Shown here one piece after another: positions 23,824 to 32,603 of a stretch of 37,244 nucleotides of DNA. The notes beneath the pieces were generated by a model. That model was not told the DNA's origin. It did no database searches and was given only the letters and a program-made list of their open reading frames with translations. Numbering within the stretch: position 1 is the first letter of the stretch; each line of letters begins with the position of its first letter. The position numbers and the translations under genes are program-made. This DNA comes from Rhodospirillaceae bacterium (lineage in GTDB: Bacteria > Pseudomonadota > Alphaproteobacteria > UBA8366 > GCA-2717185): the NCBI GenBank assembly GCA_002717185.1, contig PBDC01000062.1:1-37244 (forward strand), in the 5' to 3' direction.

Positions 23824-26196
23824 ATGACCAGCGAGGGAATTGGCGCCTCGGTGCGCCGCAAGGAGGATTACCGTTTTCTCACCGGCAATGGCAATTATCT
23901 CGATGACATCAGTCGATCGGGCCAAGCCTATGCCAGTTTTGTGCGCTCACCGCACGCAAATGCGAAGATTAACGGCATCGATACGTCCAGCGCACAAAAT
24001 GCACCCGGCGTGCTTGCCGTTTTCACCGGCCAGGATCTTGCCGATGACGGAGTTGGCCCACTAATTTGCGGTTGGCTGATTAAAAGCAAGAACGGTGAAG
24101 ACCATAATGCGCCAGCCCACCCGGCACTTGCCGTCGATACGGTGCGCTATGTCGGTGACGCGGTCGCGATCGTCATCGCCGAAACATTGGAGCAAGCCAA
24201 GGACGGCGCGGAACAGGTCAACGTTGACTACCAGGAACTCCCCGCCGTCGCTTTTGCCGGAGAGGCGCTGCGGCACGGTGCACCGCAAGTGCATGATGAT
24301 GCGCCGGGCAATCTTTGTTATGACTGGGAGATTGGCGAGAAGGCGGAGACCGATGCCGCGTTTGACGCCGCCGCCCATGTTACATCACTAGAGATTGTCA
24401 ACAATCGCCTAATCCCTAATGCAGTCGAGCCACGGGCAGCGATTGGCCAATACGATCCGGGCAACGAGAGTTTCACGCTCTACACAACGAGCCAGAACCC
24501 GCACGTCACGAGGCTGGTCCTGTCCGCCTTCAATCAGGTCGCGCCGGAACATAAGCTGCGTGTTGTCGCGCCCGATGTCGGCGGGGGGTTCGGGTCGAAA
24601 ATTTTCATCTATGCTGAAGAAACCGTCTGCCTTTGGGCCTCCCGCAAGGTTAATCGACCAATCAAATGGACTGCAGCACGCAGTGAATCTTTCCAAAGTG
24701 ACGCACATGGACGGGATCACGTCACTAAAGCGGAACTGGCACTCGATGCGAACGGCAAGTTCACAGGACTTCGGGTAAACACGGTTGCCAATATGGGTGC
24801 CTATCTATCGACCTTCGCGACCTGCGTACCAAGCTACCTTTACGCAACACTGCTAGCTGGCCAATACACCACGCCGGCAATTTATTGCGACGTGCAAGCA
24901 GTCTTCACGCACACAACGCCGGTTGATGCCTATCGGGGTGCCGGTCGTCCGGAAGCGACATTTGTCATAGAACGCCTGGTCGAGCAGGCGGCTAAGGAAT
25001 TGGGTACAGACCCGGCGGAACTGCGCCGTAAAAACATGATTGCGGCAGACGCCTTTCCCTACCAAACGCCGGTGATCCAGCAATATGATTGCGGCGATTA
25101 TCCGCGGGCGCTGGACGAGGCACTGAGCCGGGCCGACTATGCTGGCTTCGCTCAACGCAAGGCAGAGTCCGAGAGCAACGGCAAAAAACGTGGAATTGGC
25201 TTCTCATCCTACATAGAGGCCTGCGGCATCGCGCCATCGGCTGCGGTCGGCGCACTTGGTGGCGGCGTCGGGCTTTGGGAATCGGGACATTTGCGGTTCA
25301 ACCCGACCGGTAGCGTTACGATCTTTACCGGCTCGCATTCTCACGGTCAGGGACATGAGACGACATTCGCACAGATAGTTGCTTCGCGCCTCGGCGTGCC
25401 AGTCGAAAACGTCGAAGTAGTTCATGGCGATACCGACAAGGTTCTATTCGGTATGGGCACCTATGGCTCGCGCTCTGCAGCCGTTGGCGGTTCCGCCCTG
25501 TGCAAGGCAGCCGATAAAATCATCGACAAGGGCCGGAAAATCGCGGCCCACATTCTCGAAGCGTCAGAAGACGACATTGAGTTCGCAGACGGCAATTTCA
25601 CCGTCGCAGGCACTGATAAGGCAATGAGCATCGGTGAAGTCGCCTTCGCAGCCTACGTCCCGCACAACTATCCAGAAGATCTGGAGCCAGGCCTGAACGA
25701 GAGTGCATTTTATGATCCACTCAATTTTTCATTCCCGGCAGGCACACATATCTGCGAAGTCGAAATCGATCCGGATACGGGAACAGTCGAGATTACGAAC
25801 TACACCGCCGTTGACGATTTCGGCACAGTAATCAACCCGATGATCGTCGAGGGACAGGTGCATGGCGGTGTTGCGCAAGGTGTCGGCCAGGCCCTTTTAG
25901 AAGGCTGCGTCTATGACAGTGCCGGCCAGCTCGTAACCGGCTCCTTCATGGACTATACGATGCCGCGAGCGGACAGCGTGCCCAGCATAGGTGTGGGCAT
26001 GACCGAAGTTCCCTCACCCCTAAACCCACTTGGGGTCAAGGGCTGCGGCGAGGCCGGCGCCATTGCCGCTCCGGCAGCGACAATCAATGCCGTCGTCGAT
26101 GCACTTTGGGATATGGGCGTGCGCAGCGTGCCGATGCCCGCGACCGCATCCAACGTATGGCAATCCATTCAAAGCGCCGCACTGGCGGCCGAGTAA
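23824..26196 (+). CDS. coxL: Molybdenum hydroxylase large subunit, form II CoxL type
   Basis: The 790-residue molybdopterin-binding subunit begins [19 protein letters not shown] and has the cofactor motifs [17 protein letters not shown] and GCGEAGAI, with E743 the catalytic base. The active-site loop is AYRGAGR at residues 369-375, the form II signature. True aerobic CO dehydrogenases (form I) have AYRCSFR, whose cysteine binds copper; that cysteine is absent. Gene order S-L-M is also the form II order. The enzyme oxidises a small organic substrate or possibly CO, passing electrons through CoxS to CoxM. Naming it coxL follows family usage and is not proof of CO oxidation. Confidence 0.94.
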   Translation: MTSEGIGASVRRKEDYRFLTGNGNYLDDISRSGQAYASFVRSPHANAKINGIDTSSAQNAPGVLAVFTGQDLADDGVGPLICGWLIKSKNGEDHNAPAHPALAVDTVRYVGDAVAIVIAETLEQAKDGAEQVNVDYQELPAVAFAGEALRHGAPQVHDDAPGNLCYDWEIGEKAETDAAFDAAAHVTSLEIVNNRLIPNAVEPRAAIGQYDPGNESFTLYTTSQNPHVTRLVLSAFNQVAPEHKLRVVAPDVGGGFGSKIFIYAEETVCLWASRKVNRPIKWTAARSESFQSDAHGRDHVTKAELALDANGKFTGLRVNTVANMGAYLSTFATCVPSYLYATLLAGQYTTPAIYCDVQAVFTHTTPVDAYRGAGRPEATFVIERLVEQAAKELGTDPAELRRKNMIAADAFPYQTPVIQQYDCGDYPRALDEALSRADYAGFAQRKAESESNGKKRGIGFSSYIEACGIAPSAAVGALGGGVGLWESGHLRFNPTGSVTIFTGSHSHGQGHETTFAQIVASRLGVPVENVEVVHGDTDKVLFGMGTYGSRSAAVGGSALCKAADKIIDKGRKIAAHILEASEDDIEFADGNFTVAGTDKAMSIGEVAFAAYVPHNYPEDLEPGLNESAFYDPLNFSFPAGTHICEVEIDPDTGTVEITNYTAVDDFGTVINPMIVEGQVHGGVAQGVGQALLEGCVYDSAGQLVTGSFMDYTMPRADSVPSIGVGMTEVPSPLNPLGVKGCGEAGAIAAPAATINAVVDALWDMGVRSVPMPATASNVWQSIQSAALAAE

Positions 26197-26210
26197 GGAG
26201 GTAAGATAAT

Positions 26211-27008
26211 ATGTATGAGTTCAACTATAAAAGGCCTGCCTCCCTCGCCGATGCGGTCAGCGCTTTGCAGGCGGCGGAGGATGGCCAGTTTTTGGCCGGA
26301 GGCCACACACTCCTACCGACCCTAAAACAGCGCTTGGCCCGACCGTCCGACCTGATCGACATATCCCAGATCGGCGAGTTAAGTGGCATCAGCGTCGAAG
26401 GTGACACGGTAACGGTCGGCGCGACTACGACCCATGCGGAAGTCAACGGCTCCAACGCCGTCCAAGGCGCGATTCCTGCACTAGCAGACCTCGCTGGTAT
26501 GATTGGCGACCCGCAGGTCCGCCATCGCGGCACCATCGGTGGCTCAATTGCCAACAATGACCCAGCGGCAGACTACCCAGGTGCAGTACTCGGCCTCGGT
26601 GCCACGGTCGTGACCAACAATCGTGAGATTTCCGCTGACGACTTTTTCCAGGGCTTGTTCGAGACAGCATTGGACGTTGGAGAGGTCATCACTGCGGTGC
26701 GCTTCCCAAATCCGGAAAAGGCGGCGTACATGAAATTCCCGCAGCCGGCGAGCCGGTTCTCTCTCGTCGGCGCCTTCGTCGCTAAAACGTCCGGCGGTGT
26801 TCGCGTCGCGGTTACTGGTGCTGGACAAGACGGTGTTTTCCGCATGACCGAAATGGAGCAGGCGCTCAACGACAATTTTTCGGCCGATGCAATCGCCAAC
26901 GTTGCGGTTTCCGACGCAAATCTCAACTCCGACATCCATGGCAGCGCGGAATACCGCGCTCATCTGATCGGCGTGATGGCCAAACGGGCAGTGACTGCCT
27001 GCGGCTAA
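26211..27008 (+). CDS. coxM: Molybdenum hydroxylase FAD-binding medium subunit (CoxM-like)
   Basis: The 265-residue protein has the vanillyl-alcohol-oxidase-type FAD fold. AGGHT at residues 29-33 and TIGGS at 108-112 bind the pyrophosphate, with NNDPAADYP following. It passes electrons from the iron-sulfur subunit to the external acceptor. A GGAGG ribosome-binding site lies between the coxL stop and the ATG, 14 bases apart. Length is slightly below the roughly 285 residues common in the family. Confidence 0.95.
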   Translation: MYEFNYKRPASLADAVSALQAAEDGQFLAGGHTLLPTLKQRLARPSDLIDISQIGELSGISVEGDTVTVGATTTHAEVNGSNAVQGAIPALADLAGMIGDPQVRHRGTIGGSIANNDPAADYPGAVLGLGATVVTNNREISADDFFQGLFETALDVGEVITAVRFPNPEKAAYMKFPQPASRFSLVGAFVAKTSGGVRVAVTGAGQDGVFRMTEMEQALNDNFSADAIANVAVSDANLNSDIHGSAEYRAHLIGVMAKRAVTACG

Positions 27009-27027
27009 TCCACGTTAAACGCGTTCC

Positions 27028-27061
27028 AATGTGGCGTGGCGTTAAAGCGCCTCGCCACATT
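27028..27061 (+). terminator. Strong stem-loop downstream of coxM
   Basis: Fourteen bases (AATGTGGCGTGGCG) pair with CGCCTCGCCACATT around the loop TTAAAG, with one T-T mismatch in the stem. It begins 19 bases after the coxM stop. There is no U-run afterwards, so it may be a 3'-end-stabilising or attenuating hairpin rather than a classical intrinsic terminator. It would separate expression of the enzyme from that of the maturation genes. Confidence 0.6.
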
Positions 27062-27156
27062 CGCAACGTTGTCACATTGCTTCGTTGGCGCGCTAAAGAT
27101 AGCGCATAGCGTCACAATACATTCAGATCATAATGCAAAACTTAGAGGTAAATATA

Positions 27157-27168
27157 TGTTATATAACA
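27157..27168. promoter_or_regulatory. 12-bp perfect palindrome TGTTATATAACA in AT-rich DNA
   Basis: The palindrome sits in the most AT-rich part of the gap between coxM and coxD. Such short perfect dyads are typical of operators for dimeric regulators such as GntR-type proteins, but no regulator gene is in the window and a chance occurrence in AT-rich DNA is possible. Confidence 0.3.
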
Positions 27169-27775
27169 ATTAATTATAGATCAATGCAGACAAGTCTGCA
27201 GCGTGACGAAAACTTGATTCCTGCAATGCATCAATCGGCATGCTCAACAGAGAAACCCCTGTCGCGATTAAGGATGGTGAGGTTGCGTTTTGCAAGGAAA
27301 TCTGGAGCATCTCGGTCCGCGACCCTTACCGATACAAACCAAAGTCGGGCGGCCTTTCTTTCCCTCAGATAACCAAAGAATGAAGCTATTCCTGAAGATC
27401 AGTGAAGATTTAAAATCGACTAGGTTTGTTTGACCAAGAACGAGGATGCGCAGACAAGGTCTGCTTTTCACTTCGAGGTCGAAGGCCGAAACCTATTCTG
27501 TCCGGCCTGGAGCGGTTCGAAGACAAGCCATGATCCGCTCGAATTTCTGGCATTTGCAGCGCAAAATCGTCATATTCACGTCATGAATCTTTCATTCAAA
27601 CTTTCGTTGGCAAAAAGTGACTTGGTTGGCGCAGCATACGTACTCTTAGTGGGATACTCACCTGCAGTGAAGATCCAAGCCCCAAGAAGCACTTACTATC
27701 AGGACAATGATGGCGGATGAAAGCGCAAGTAAGCGTCCTACCCCTTACAAACGATGAATAAATAGGCGATATCTA

Positions 27776-28690
27776 ATGGACCTACCCCAGTCCGTCGAAG
27801 ACACCCATGCGCTGCTGGCTCGCGGGAATTATGTGGCGGACCGCAGCCTTGCGACGGCACTCTACCTGTCTCTTAGCTTGAAGCGGCCACTCTTTCTCGA
27901 AGGCGAAGCGGGTGTCGGCAAGACGGAGATCGCCAAGGTGTTGTCCGAGACGCTAGGACGTCGGCTTTTGCGTTTGCAATGCTATGAGGGTTTGGATGCC
28001 TCGTCCGCCGTGTATGAGTGGAACTACGCGTTACAGATGGTAGAGATTCGTATGGCGGAAGCCGTCGGCGACCGGGATCGCGCAGCGCTTGAGGGCGATA
28101 TTTTCTCGAGGAAGTTTTTAATCGAACGGCCTCTGCTTCAGGCATTGGAACCCTCGGCGAGCGGGCCGCCGGTTCTGCTAATCGACGAACTCGATCGGAC
28201 AGACGAACCTTTTGAAGCCTACCTTCTCGAATTGCTTTCCGACTTCCAGATCACAATCCCAGAAATCGGTACAATAGCGGCTGACGAACCGCCGCTGGTC
28301 ATCATCACCTCTAATCGAACACGGGAAATTCACGACGCATTGAAACGGCGATGCTTCTATTATTGGGTCGATTATCCGAATGCCGACCGCGAGATGGAAA
28401 TTTTAGCGATCAAAGCACCCAATGCACCTGCAGACCTATCGCGCCAAATCGTCAGTTTCGTCCAAAACCTGCGCGATATCGATTTGTTCAAGCTCCCGGG
28501 CGTGGCCGAGACGATCGACTGGGCTGAGGCATTGACACAACTCGACAAACTGACCCTCGATCCAGATAGCATCAACGACACGCTGGGTACATTACTAAAA
28601 TACCAGGACGACATCGCCAAAATTCAGGGAAGCGAGGCGAGCCGTATCCTTAACGAGGTGAACGCTGAACTGGCAGGAGTTGCCGAGTGA
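27776..28690 (+). CDS. coxD: CoxD-like MoxR-type AAA+ ATPase
   Basis: The 304-residue protein has Walker A GEAGVGKT at residues 43-50, Walker B VLLIDELDR starting at 133, and sensor 1 ITSNRTRE at 177-184, in the arrangement of MoxR AAA+ proteins. CoxD of Oligotropha is a chaperone ATPase needed to sulfurate or assemble the CODH active site; the form II homologue probably matures the CoxL-like subunit. Its stop overlaps the GTG of coxE (GTGA), and MoxR ATPases usually work with a VWA protein like CoxE. Confidence 0.94.
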   Translation: MDLPQSVEDTHALLARGNYVADRSLATALYLSLSLKRPLFLEGEAGVGKTEIAKVLSETLGRRLLRLQCYEGLDASSAVYEWNYALQMVEIRMAEAVGDRDRAALEGDIFSRKFLIERPLLQALEPSASGPPVLLIDELDRTDEPFEAYLLELLSDFQITIPEIGTIAADEPPLVIITSNRTREIHDALKRRCFYYWVDYPNADREMEILAIKAPNAPADLSRQIVSFVQNLRDIDLFKLPGVAETIDWAEALTQLDKLTLDPDSINDTLGTLLKYQDDIAKIQGSEASRILNEVNAELAGVAE

Positions 28691-29913
28691 ACGCTATTTC
28701 GCCGGCCGATGGCGGATTGATCGCCGCCAACATCATGCATTTCGGGCGCGCCCTTCGCGCCGCAGGCCTACCGGTCGGGCCCGGAAGAGTTTTAGATGCG
28801 ATCCATGCAGTCCAGACCACCGGTTTGAAAAGCCGCGAGGATTTCTACTGGAGCCTGCATGCGGTATTCGTCAGTCGGCGCAACGAGCGGGAGCTATTCG
28901 ACCAGGCGTTTCATGTCTTCTGGCGTAATCCGAAGATCCTGGAACGAATGATGTCACTGGTCTTACCCTCCTTCAGTAACGAGGCAGCTGCCCCGGAGGA
29001 AACACTATCTCCCCGCGTCGCCGCCGCGCTGGCCGGCAACGAGGCCTCGCAGGACGAAGAGCAGGAAAAGGAAACTGAGGTCATCTTTGACGCCGCGATG
29101 AGCTGGAGCCGGACGGAGGTACTTGGTGAAAAAGACTTTGAGAAGATGACCAACGAAGAAGTTGAGGCGGCCCGCCGGGCAATGCGCCATATGCGGTTGC
29201 CAATCGAAACTGTGTCGACGCGACGTTTTCAGCGCGACCCAACGGGTCCAACGGTAGATATGCGGGCGACAATGCGCGCCGCCCTCCGCGACGGCGGCGA
29301 TACGATCCCCCTGCTTAAACGCGATCGCCGCCGGCGGCGACCACCACTTATCGTCCTTTGCGATATCTCAGGATCGATGGATCGATACTCACGGATGCTG
29401 ACCCATTTCATGCACGCGGTGACCAACGACCGCGACCGGGTCCACACCTTCCTATTTGGCACTCACCTCACCAACGTCACCCGATACCTTCGCAATAAGG
29501 ATATAGATATCGCGCTAGAAAAAGTTGCCGAGAATGTAAACGATTGGTCAGGTGGCACACGTATCGGCACCTGCCTGCACGACTTCAATAAGCACTGGTC
29601 GCGGCGCGTGTTGGGCCAAGGCGCGGTCATTTTGTTCATCTCCGACGGTCTCGACCGTGACGCCGGTGACGGAGTAGCAAAGGAAATGCGCCGCCTGCAA
29701 GGTTCCTGTCGCCGCCTCATCTGGCTGAACCCACTCTTGCGCTACGATCGGTTTGAACCCAAATCATTGGGGGTGAAAGCAATATTGCCATTTGTCGATG
29801 ACTTTCGTCCGGTCCATAACCTGAACAGCTTGACGGAACTGGCCGATGCGCTGAATCGAACCGGACCACGGGATAGCGCAGAAATGGCTGAATGGCGCGG
29901 GAGGGCCGCATGA
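28687..29913 (+). CDS. coxE: CoxE-like VWA domain protein
   Basis: This is a 408-residue protein with an N-terminal helical region, an acidic linker (about 100-135) and a C-terminal von Willebrand factor A domain whose MIDAS motif is DISGS at residues 226-230. SDGLDRDAGDG appears later in the same domain. CoxE-type proteins pair with the MoxR ATPase CoxD in post-translational insertion of metal and sulfur into molybdenum hydroxylases. The start is GTG, overlapping coxD by 4 bases. A basic RDRRRRRPP stretch precedes the VWA domain. Confidence 0.94.
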   Translation: MNAISPADGGLIAANIMHFGRALRAAGLPVGPGRVLDAIHAVQTTGLKSREDFYWSLHAVFVSRRNERELFDQAFHVFWRNPKILERMMSLVLPSFSNEAAAPEETLSPRVAAALAGNEASQDEEQEKETEVIFDAAMSWSRTEVLGEKDFEKMTNEEVEAARRAMRHMRLPIETVSTRRFQRDPTGPTVDMRATMRAALRDGGDTIPLLKRDRRRRRPPLIVLCDISGSMDRYSRMLTHFMHAVTNDRDRVHTFLFGTHLTNVTRYLRNKDIDIALEKVAENVNDWSGGTRIGTCLHDFNKHWSRRVLGQGAVILFISDGLDRDAGDGVAKEMRRLQGSCRRLIWLNPLLRYDRFEPKSLGVKAILPFVDDFRPVHNLNSLTELADALNRTGPRDSAEMAEWRGRAA

Positions 29914-30245
29914 GAGATACACAAATGTTAGATCATGATGATATTTTGGAACGAGCCGCCGCATGGAAAGAAGATAGTAGCGATGTGGCACTGGCCACGG
30001 TCGTATCAACTTGGGGTTCCTCGCCCCGGCCGGTCGGTAGTAGGCTAGCGATCCGCGGAGACGGCCAGTTTATCGGCTCCGTCTCTGGCGGCTGCATCGA
30101 GGGGGCCGTCGTCACTGAGGCGATAAGCGCAATGAAAGATGGCAAGACACGGGTACTCGATTTCGGTGTGACCGACGAGATGGCTTGGGAGGTTGGCCTT
30201 GCCTGCGGCGGTGAAATTTCAATCTTTGTAGAGAAACTGGACTGA
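29910..30245 (+). CDS. XdhC/CoxI family protein, N-terminal-domain type
   Basis: The 111-residue protein carries only the first XdhC domain: TWGSSPRPVGSRLAI, SVSGGCIEGAV (C62) and GLACGGEISIFVE (C99), the conserved cysteines of the family. XdhC binds sulfurated molybdenum cofactor and delivers it to the hydroxylase. The second domain is in the next gene, so the usual single protein is split in two. The ATG at 29910 overlaps the coxE stop (ATGA) and has GGGAGGG 4 bases upstream; the ATG at 29892 lies before that site and is less likely. Confidence 0.92.
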   Translation: MRDTQMLDHDDILERAAAWKEDSSDVALATVVSTWGSSPRPVGSRLAIRGDGQFIGSVSGGCIEGAVVTEAISAMKDGKTRVLDFGVTDEMAWEVGLACGGEISIFVEKLD

Positions 30246-30273
30246 GCTATAGAACCGACGGGAATATAGCAGT

Positions 30274-30981
30274 ATGCAACTGACTACTCTGAAGGCACTA
30301 AACGAAGCGCGGAAAAATGGCAAGTCAGCGCTTCTCTTCAGCGATCTCGATAGCGGTGCCGAGACCCTGACCATTGAAGGCGAAGGTTCTGGCGACATCG
30401 AGGTAACACAGGAGATTAACGAAGCGGCTGAGCGCGCCCAAAACGAAGATCGGGGACGGATGCTCGAATTGGGCGGACGGCGCATTTTCATTCAAGTGTT
30501 CAATCCGCCACGTCGGTTGATCATCGTAGGCGCCGTACATATTTCGCAACCCCTGGTGCCAATCGCACGTCTTGCCGGCTACGCCGTCACAGTCATTGAC
30601 CCGCGCGGTGCCTGGGCGACGCCGGAGCGGTTTCCGGATGTAGATATCGATAGCCGTTGGCCCGATGAAGCCTTGGAGAACCTGAAGCCGGATTCAAGAA
30701 CGGCGGTCGTGACCCTGACCCATGATCCCAAACTCGACGACCCGGCTCTAAACGTCGCCCTACGATCAAATGCCTTTTACATCGGAGCGCTCGGCGGCAG
30801 AAAAACCGCAGGCAAGCGGCGGGAGCGACTGACCGAAGCAGGATTCGGTCCCGATGATTTCGCCCGCATCCGTGGACCTGTCGGGCTCAATATTGGTGCG
30901 GTATCACCAGCCGAAATCGCCGTTTCGATCGTCGGCCAGATCACCGAAACTTTGCACCGGCCGGAGCGTTCGGCAGCATGA
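30274..30981 (+). CDS. XdhC/CoxI family protein, Rossmann-domain type
   Basis: The 235-residue protein carries the XdhC C-terminal Rossmann domain. LIIVGAVHISQPLVPIARLAG replaces the more common GAGHVGQ pattern, followed by VTVIDPRGAWATPERFP, and the end reads IGALGGRKTAGKRRERL and RGPVGLNIGAVSPAEIAVSI. It should complement the small XdhC protein upstream (28 bases apart) in delivering the sulfurated cofactor to the large subunit. The stop overlaps the next start (ATGA). Confidence 0.93.
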   Translation: MQLTTLKALNEARKNGKSALLFSDLDSGAETLTIEGEGSGDIEVTQEINEAAERAQNEDRGRMLELGGRRIFIQVFNPPRRLIIVGAVHISQPLVPIARLAGYAVTVIDPRGAWATPERFPDVDIDSRWPDEALENLKPDSRTAVVTLTHDPKLDDPALNVALRSNAFYIGALGGRKTAGKRRERLTEAGFGPDDFARIRGPVGLNIGAVSPAEIAVSIVGQITETLHRPERSAA

Positions 30982-32261
30982 AGTTCGGCGACACGCCGAT
31001 TGATGAAGCCGCAGGCGCCATCCTTGCACACAGTATCCGAACCGGTAACGTCTCCTTCAAAAAGGGCCGTCCTTTGTCTGAGAACGATGTAGCGAGTCTC
31101 CGTGATGCCGGCATCAAATCGGTGATAGCGGCCCGATTAGAGGCCGACGATGTCAGCGAAGACACGGCAGCGGCACGCATCGCGAAAGCCGTTACCGGCG
31201 TCAATCTGGAGATATCGGCAGCGTTCACTGGCCGCGTTAACCTGTATGCGGAAACCGCAGGTTTGGTGGAGTACGACCCCTTGCAGCTGGATCAAATCAA
31301 TATGGTCGACGAGTCCGCGACCGTAGCCCTACTGCCGCCTTTGGCACCAGTGGAACCGCGTCAAATGGTCGGCACTGTAAAGATTATACCCTTCGCCACC
31401 CCAGAATTAGTCGTCGCGTCTTGCGAGATGCTGGCCCAAGGAGGAGCGGTACATGAAGGGCTTGTGCAGATCGCCTCTTACCACTTTCACACTGTTAGCC
31501 TGGTGCAAACAAGTCTGCCCGGAACCAAGGAAACGGTGCTCGATAAAACGACGCAGGTGCTGCGTACACGGGTCGAGGCGCTCGGCGGGCAGTTGAAAAC
31601 CGAACGACGCTGCGCCCACGAGACGGCCGCGATCCAGGCCGAGATCGAATTCCTACTAGCCGAAGGCTGCGAGATGGTGCTGATCGCTGGGGCGTCAGCG
31701 ATCACCGATCGCCGCGACGTCATTCCGGCAGCGATCGTTGCTTCCGGTGGCACTGTCGACCATTTCGGCATGCCGGTTGACCCGGGCAATCTGCTACTAC
31801 TTGGCCATACAGGATCGGTTCCCATTCTGGGCTTGCCCGGCTGCGCCCGCTCACCAAAGCTAAACGGTGTGGACTGGATCCTGCAACGGCTGTTCGCGGA
31901 TATTGCGATCACTGGACAGGACGTAATGGCAATGGGTGCCGGCGGGCTCCTCAAGGAAATTCCGGCGCGCCCCTTGCCCCGTGCGGAGGCGATCACGACT
32001 GCCGTGCCAAGTGCACCGAAAATCGCAGCCATCATCTTAGCGGCCGGACAGTCACGTCGCATGGGCGCCAAAAATAAATTACTGTCAGAAATCGACGACA
32101 AGCCAATGGTGACCCATGTCGCCGAAATTGTCACTCGCTCGCAGGCTACCCCCGTAGTGGCAGTCCTTGGCCACGAGGCAGACAAGGTCAGGTGCGCTCT
32201 TTCCGGTTTCGGCCTTTCCTTTGCGGAAAACTCGAATTTCGCCGACGGTCTCAGTACGTAA
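30978..32261 (+). CDS. Molybdopterin-binding/nucleotidyltransferase fusion (MoeA-like + MocA-like), truncated by in-frame TAA
   Basis: Residues 1 to about 345 form a molybdopterin-binding domain (LIAGASAITDRRDVIPAAI, VDHFGMPVDPGNLLLLG). From about 350 a MobA/MocA-type transferase begins with IILAAGQSRRMGAKNKLL (LAAGxSxRMG at 354-363). The frame hits TAA at 32259-32261 inside the conserved segment GLST-stop-LIAGL, where the family has GxSxSL, and then stays open in the same frame to 32601. The full-length protein would be about 541 residues and would cytidylylate or adapt the cofactor for the hydroxylase. A TCA-to-TAA change is the simplest explanation. The truncated product keeps the first domain but lacks the second half of the transferase. 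Confidence 0.85.
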   Translation: MKFGDTPIDEAAGAILAHSIRTGNVSFKKGRPLSENDVASLRDAGIKSVIAARLEADDVSEDTAAARIAKAVTGVNLEISAAFTGRVNLYAETAGLVEYDPLQLDQINMVDESATVALLPPLAPVEPRQMVGTVKIIPFATPELVVASCEMLAQGGAVHEGLVQIASYHFHTVSLVQTSLPGTKETVLDKTTQVLRTRVEALGGQLKTERRCAHETAAIQAEIEFLLAEGCEMVLIAGASAITDRRDVIPAAIVASGGTVDHFGMPVDPGNLLLLGHTGSVPILGLPGCARSPKLNGVDWILQRLFADIAITGQDVMAMGAGGLLKEIPARPLPRAEAITTAVPSAPKIAAIILAAGQSRRMGAKNKLLSEIDDKPMVTHVAEIVTRSQATPVVAVLGHEADKVRCALSGFGLSFAENSNFADGLST

Positions 32262-32603
32262 CTTATTGCTGGGCTTGATGCGCTGCCCAAAGATGTAGAC
32301 GGCGCCATAATCTGTTTGGGCGATATGCCTCGGGTCAATACGCGAGTCATCGACCGACTAATCGCAGCTTTCGATCCACTGGAAGGTCGCGCGATCTGCG
32401 TGCCAACTTCCGACGGCAAACATGGCAACCCAATATTATTGGCACGGCGCTTCTTTGGCGAGATGCGGGAGATCACCGGCGATCAAGGCGCGCGCCATCT
32501 GATCGACGGCTATCACGAACTAACCTGCGAAGTAGAAATGACCGAAGACGGCGTCTTGATCGACGTCGATACGCCGCAAATGCTGGAAGCCCTGAAGGCG
32601 TAA
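32262..32603 (+). pseudogene. C-terminal remainder of the MocA-like nucleotidyltransferase after the premature stop
   Basis: The same frame as the preceding gene continues without further damage, reading LIAGLDALPKDVDGAIICLGDMPRV in sequence, then TSDGKHGNPILLARRFF and DVDTPQML. These match the second half of MobA/MocA transferases, including the metal-binding GDMP motif and the HGNP motif. An internal ATG at 32325 could in principle start a short product, but it has no ribosome-binding site. This stretch is therefore most likely silent unless the stop is suppressed or is a sequencing error. It abuts the convergent hydrolase gene with no spacer. Confidence 0.8.

Larger units (their letters stand above)
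27009..27775. other. 767-bp gap without a confident gene, splitting the cox cluster
   Basis: The structural genes (coxSLM) and the maturation genes (coxDE and others) are usually adjacent; here a non-coding-looking stretch intervenes. It starts with a strong hairpin (27028-27061) and an AT-rich section with a 12-bp palindrome. Two small plus-strand readings are conceivable: 27240-27383 (ATG, 47 codons, with CKEIWSISVRDPYRYKPKSG) and 27430-27720 (TTG start, 96 codons). Neither has a ribosome-binding site or a recognisable family, and both may be remnants. The promoter for coxD should lie near the right end. Confidence 0.5.

Noticed and set aside
27430..27720. A 96-codon plus-strand ORF in the gap before coxD
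   Set aside because: TTG start without ribosome-binding site, no family recognised; mentioned only as a possible remnant.
31487..32476. A 329-codon minus-strand ORF spanning the nonsense site of the MoeA-MocA fusion
   Set aside because: It is antisense to conserved molybdopterin and MocA domains on both sides of the stop; its translation is low-complexity and unlike any protein family I know.
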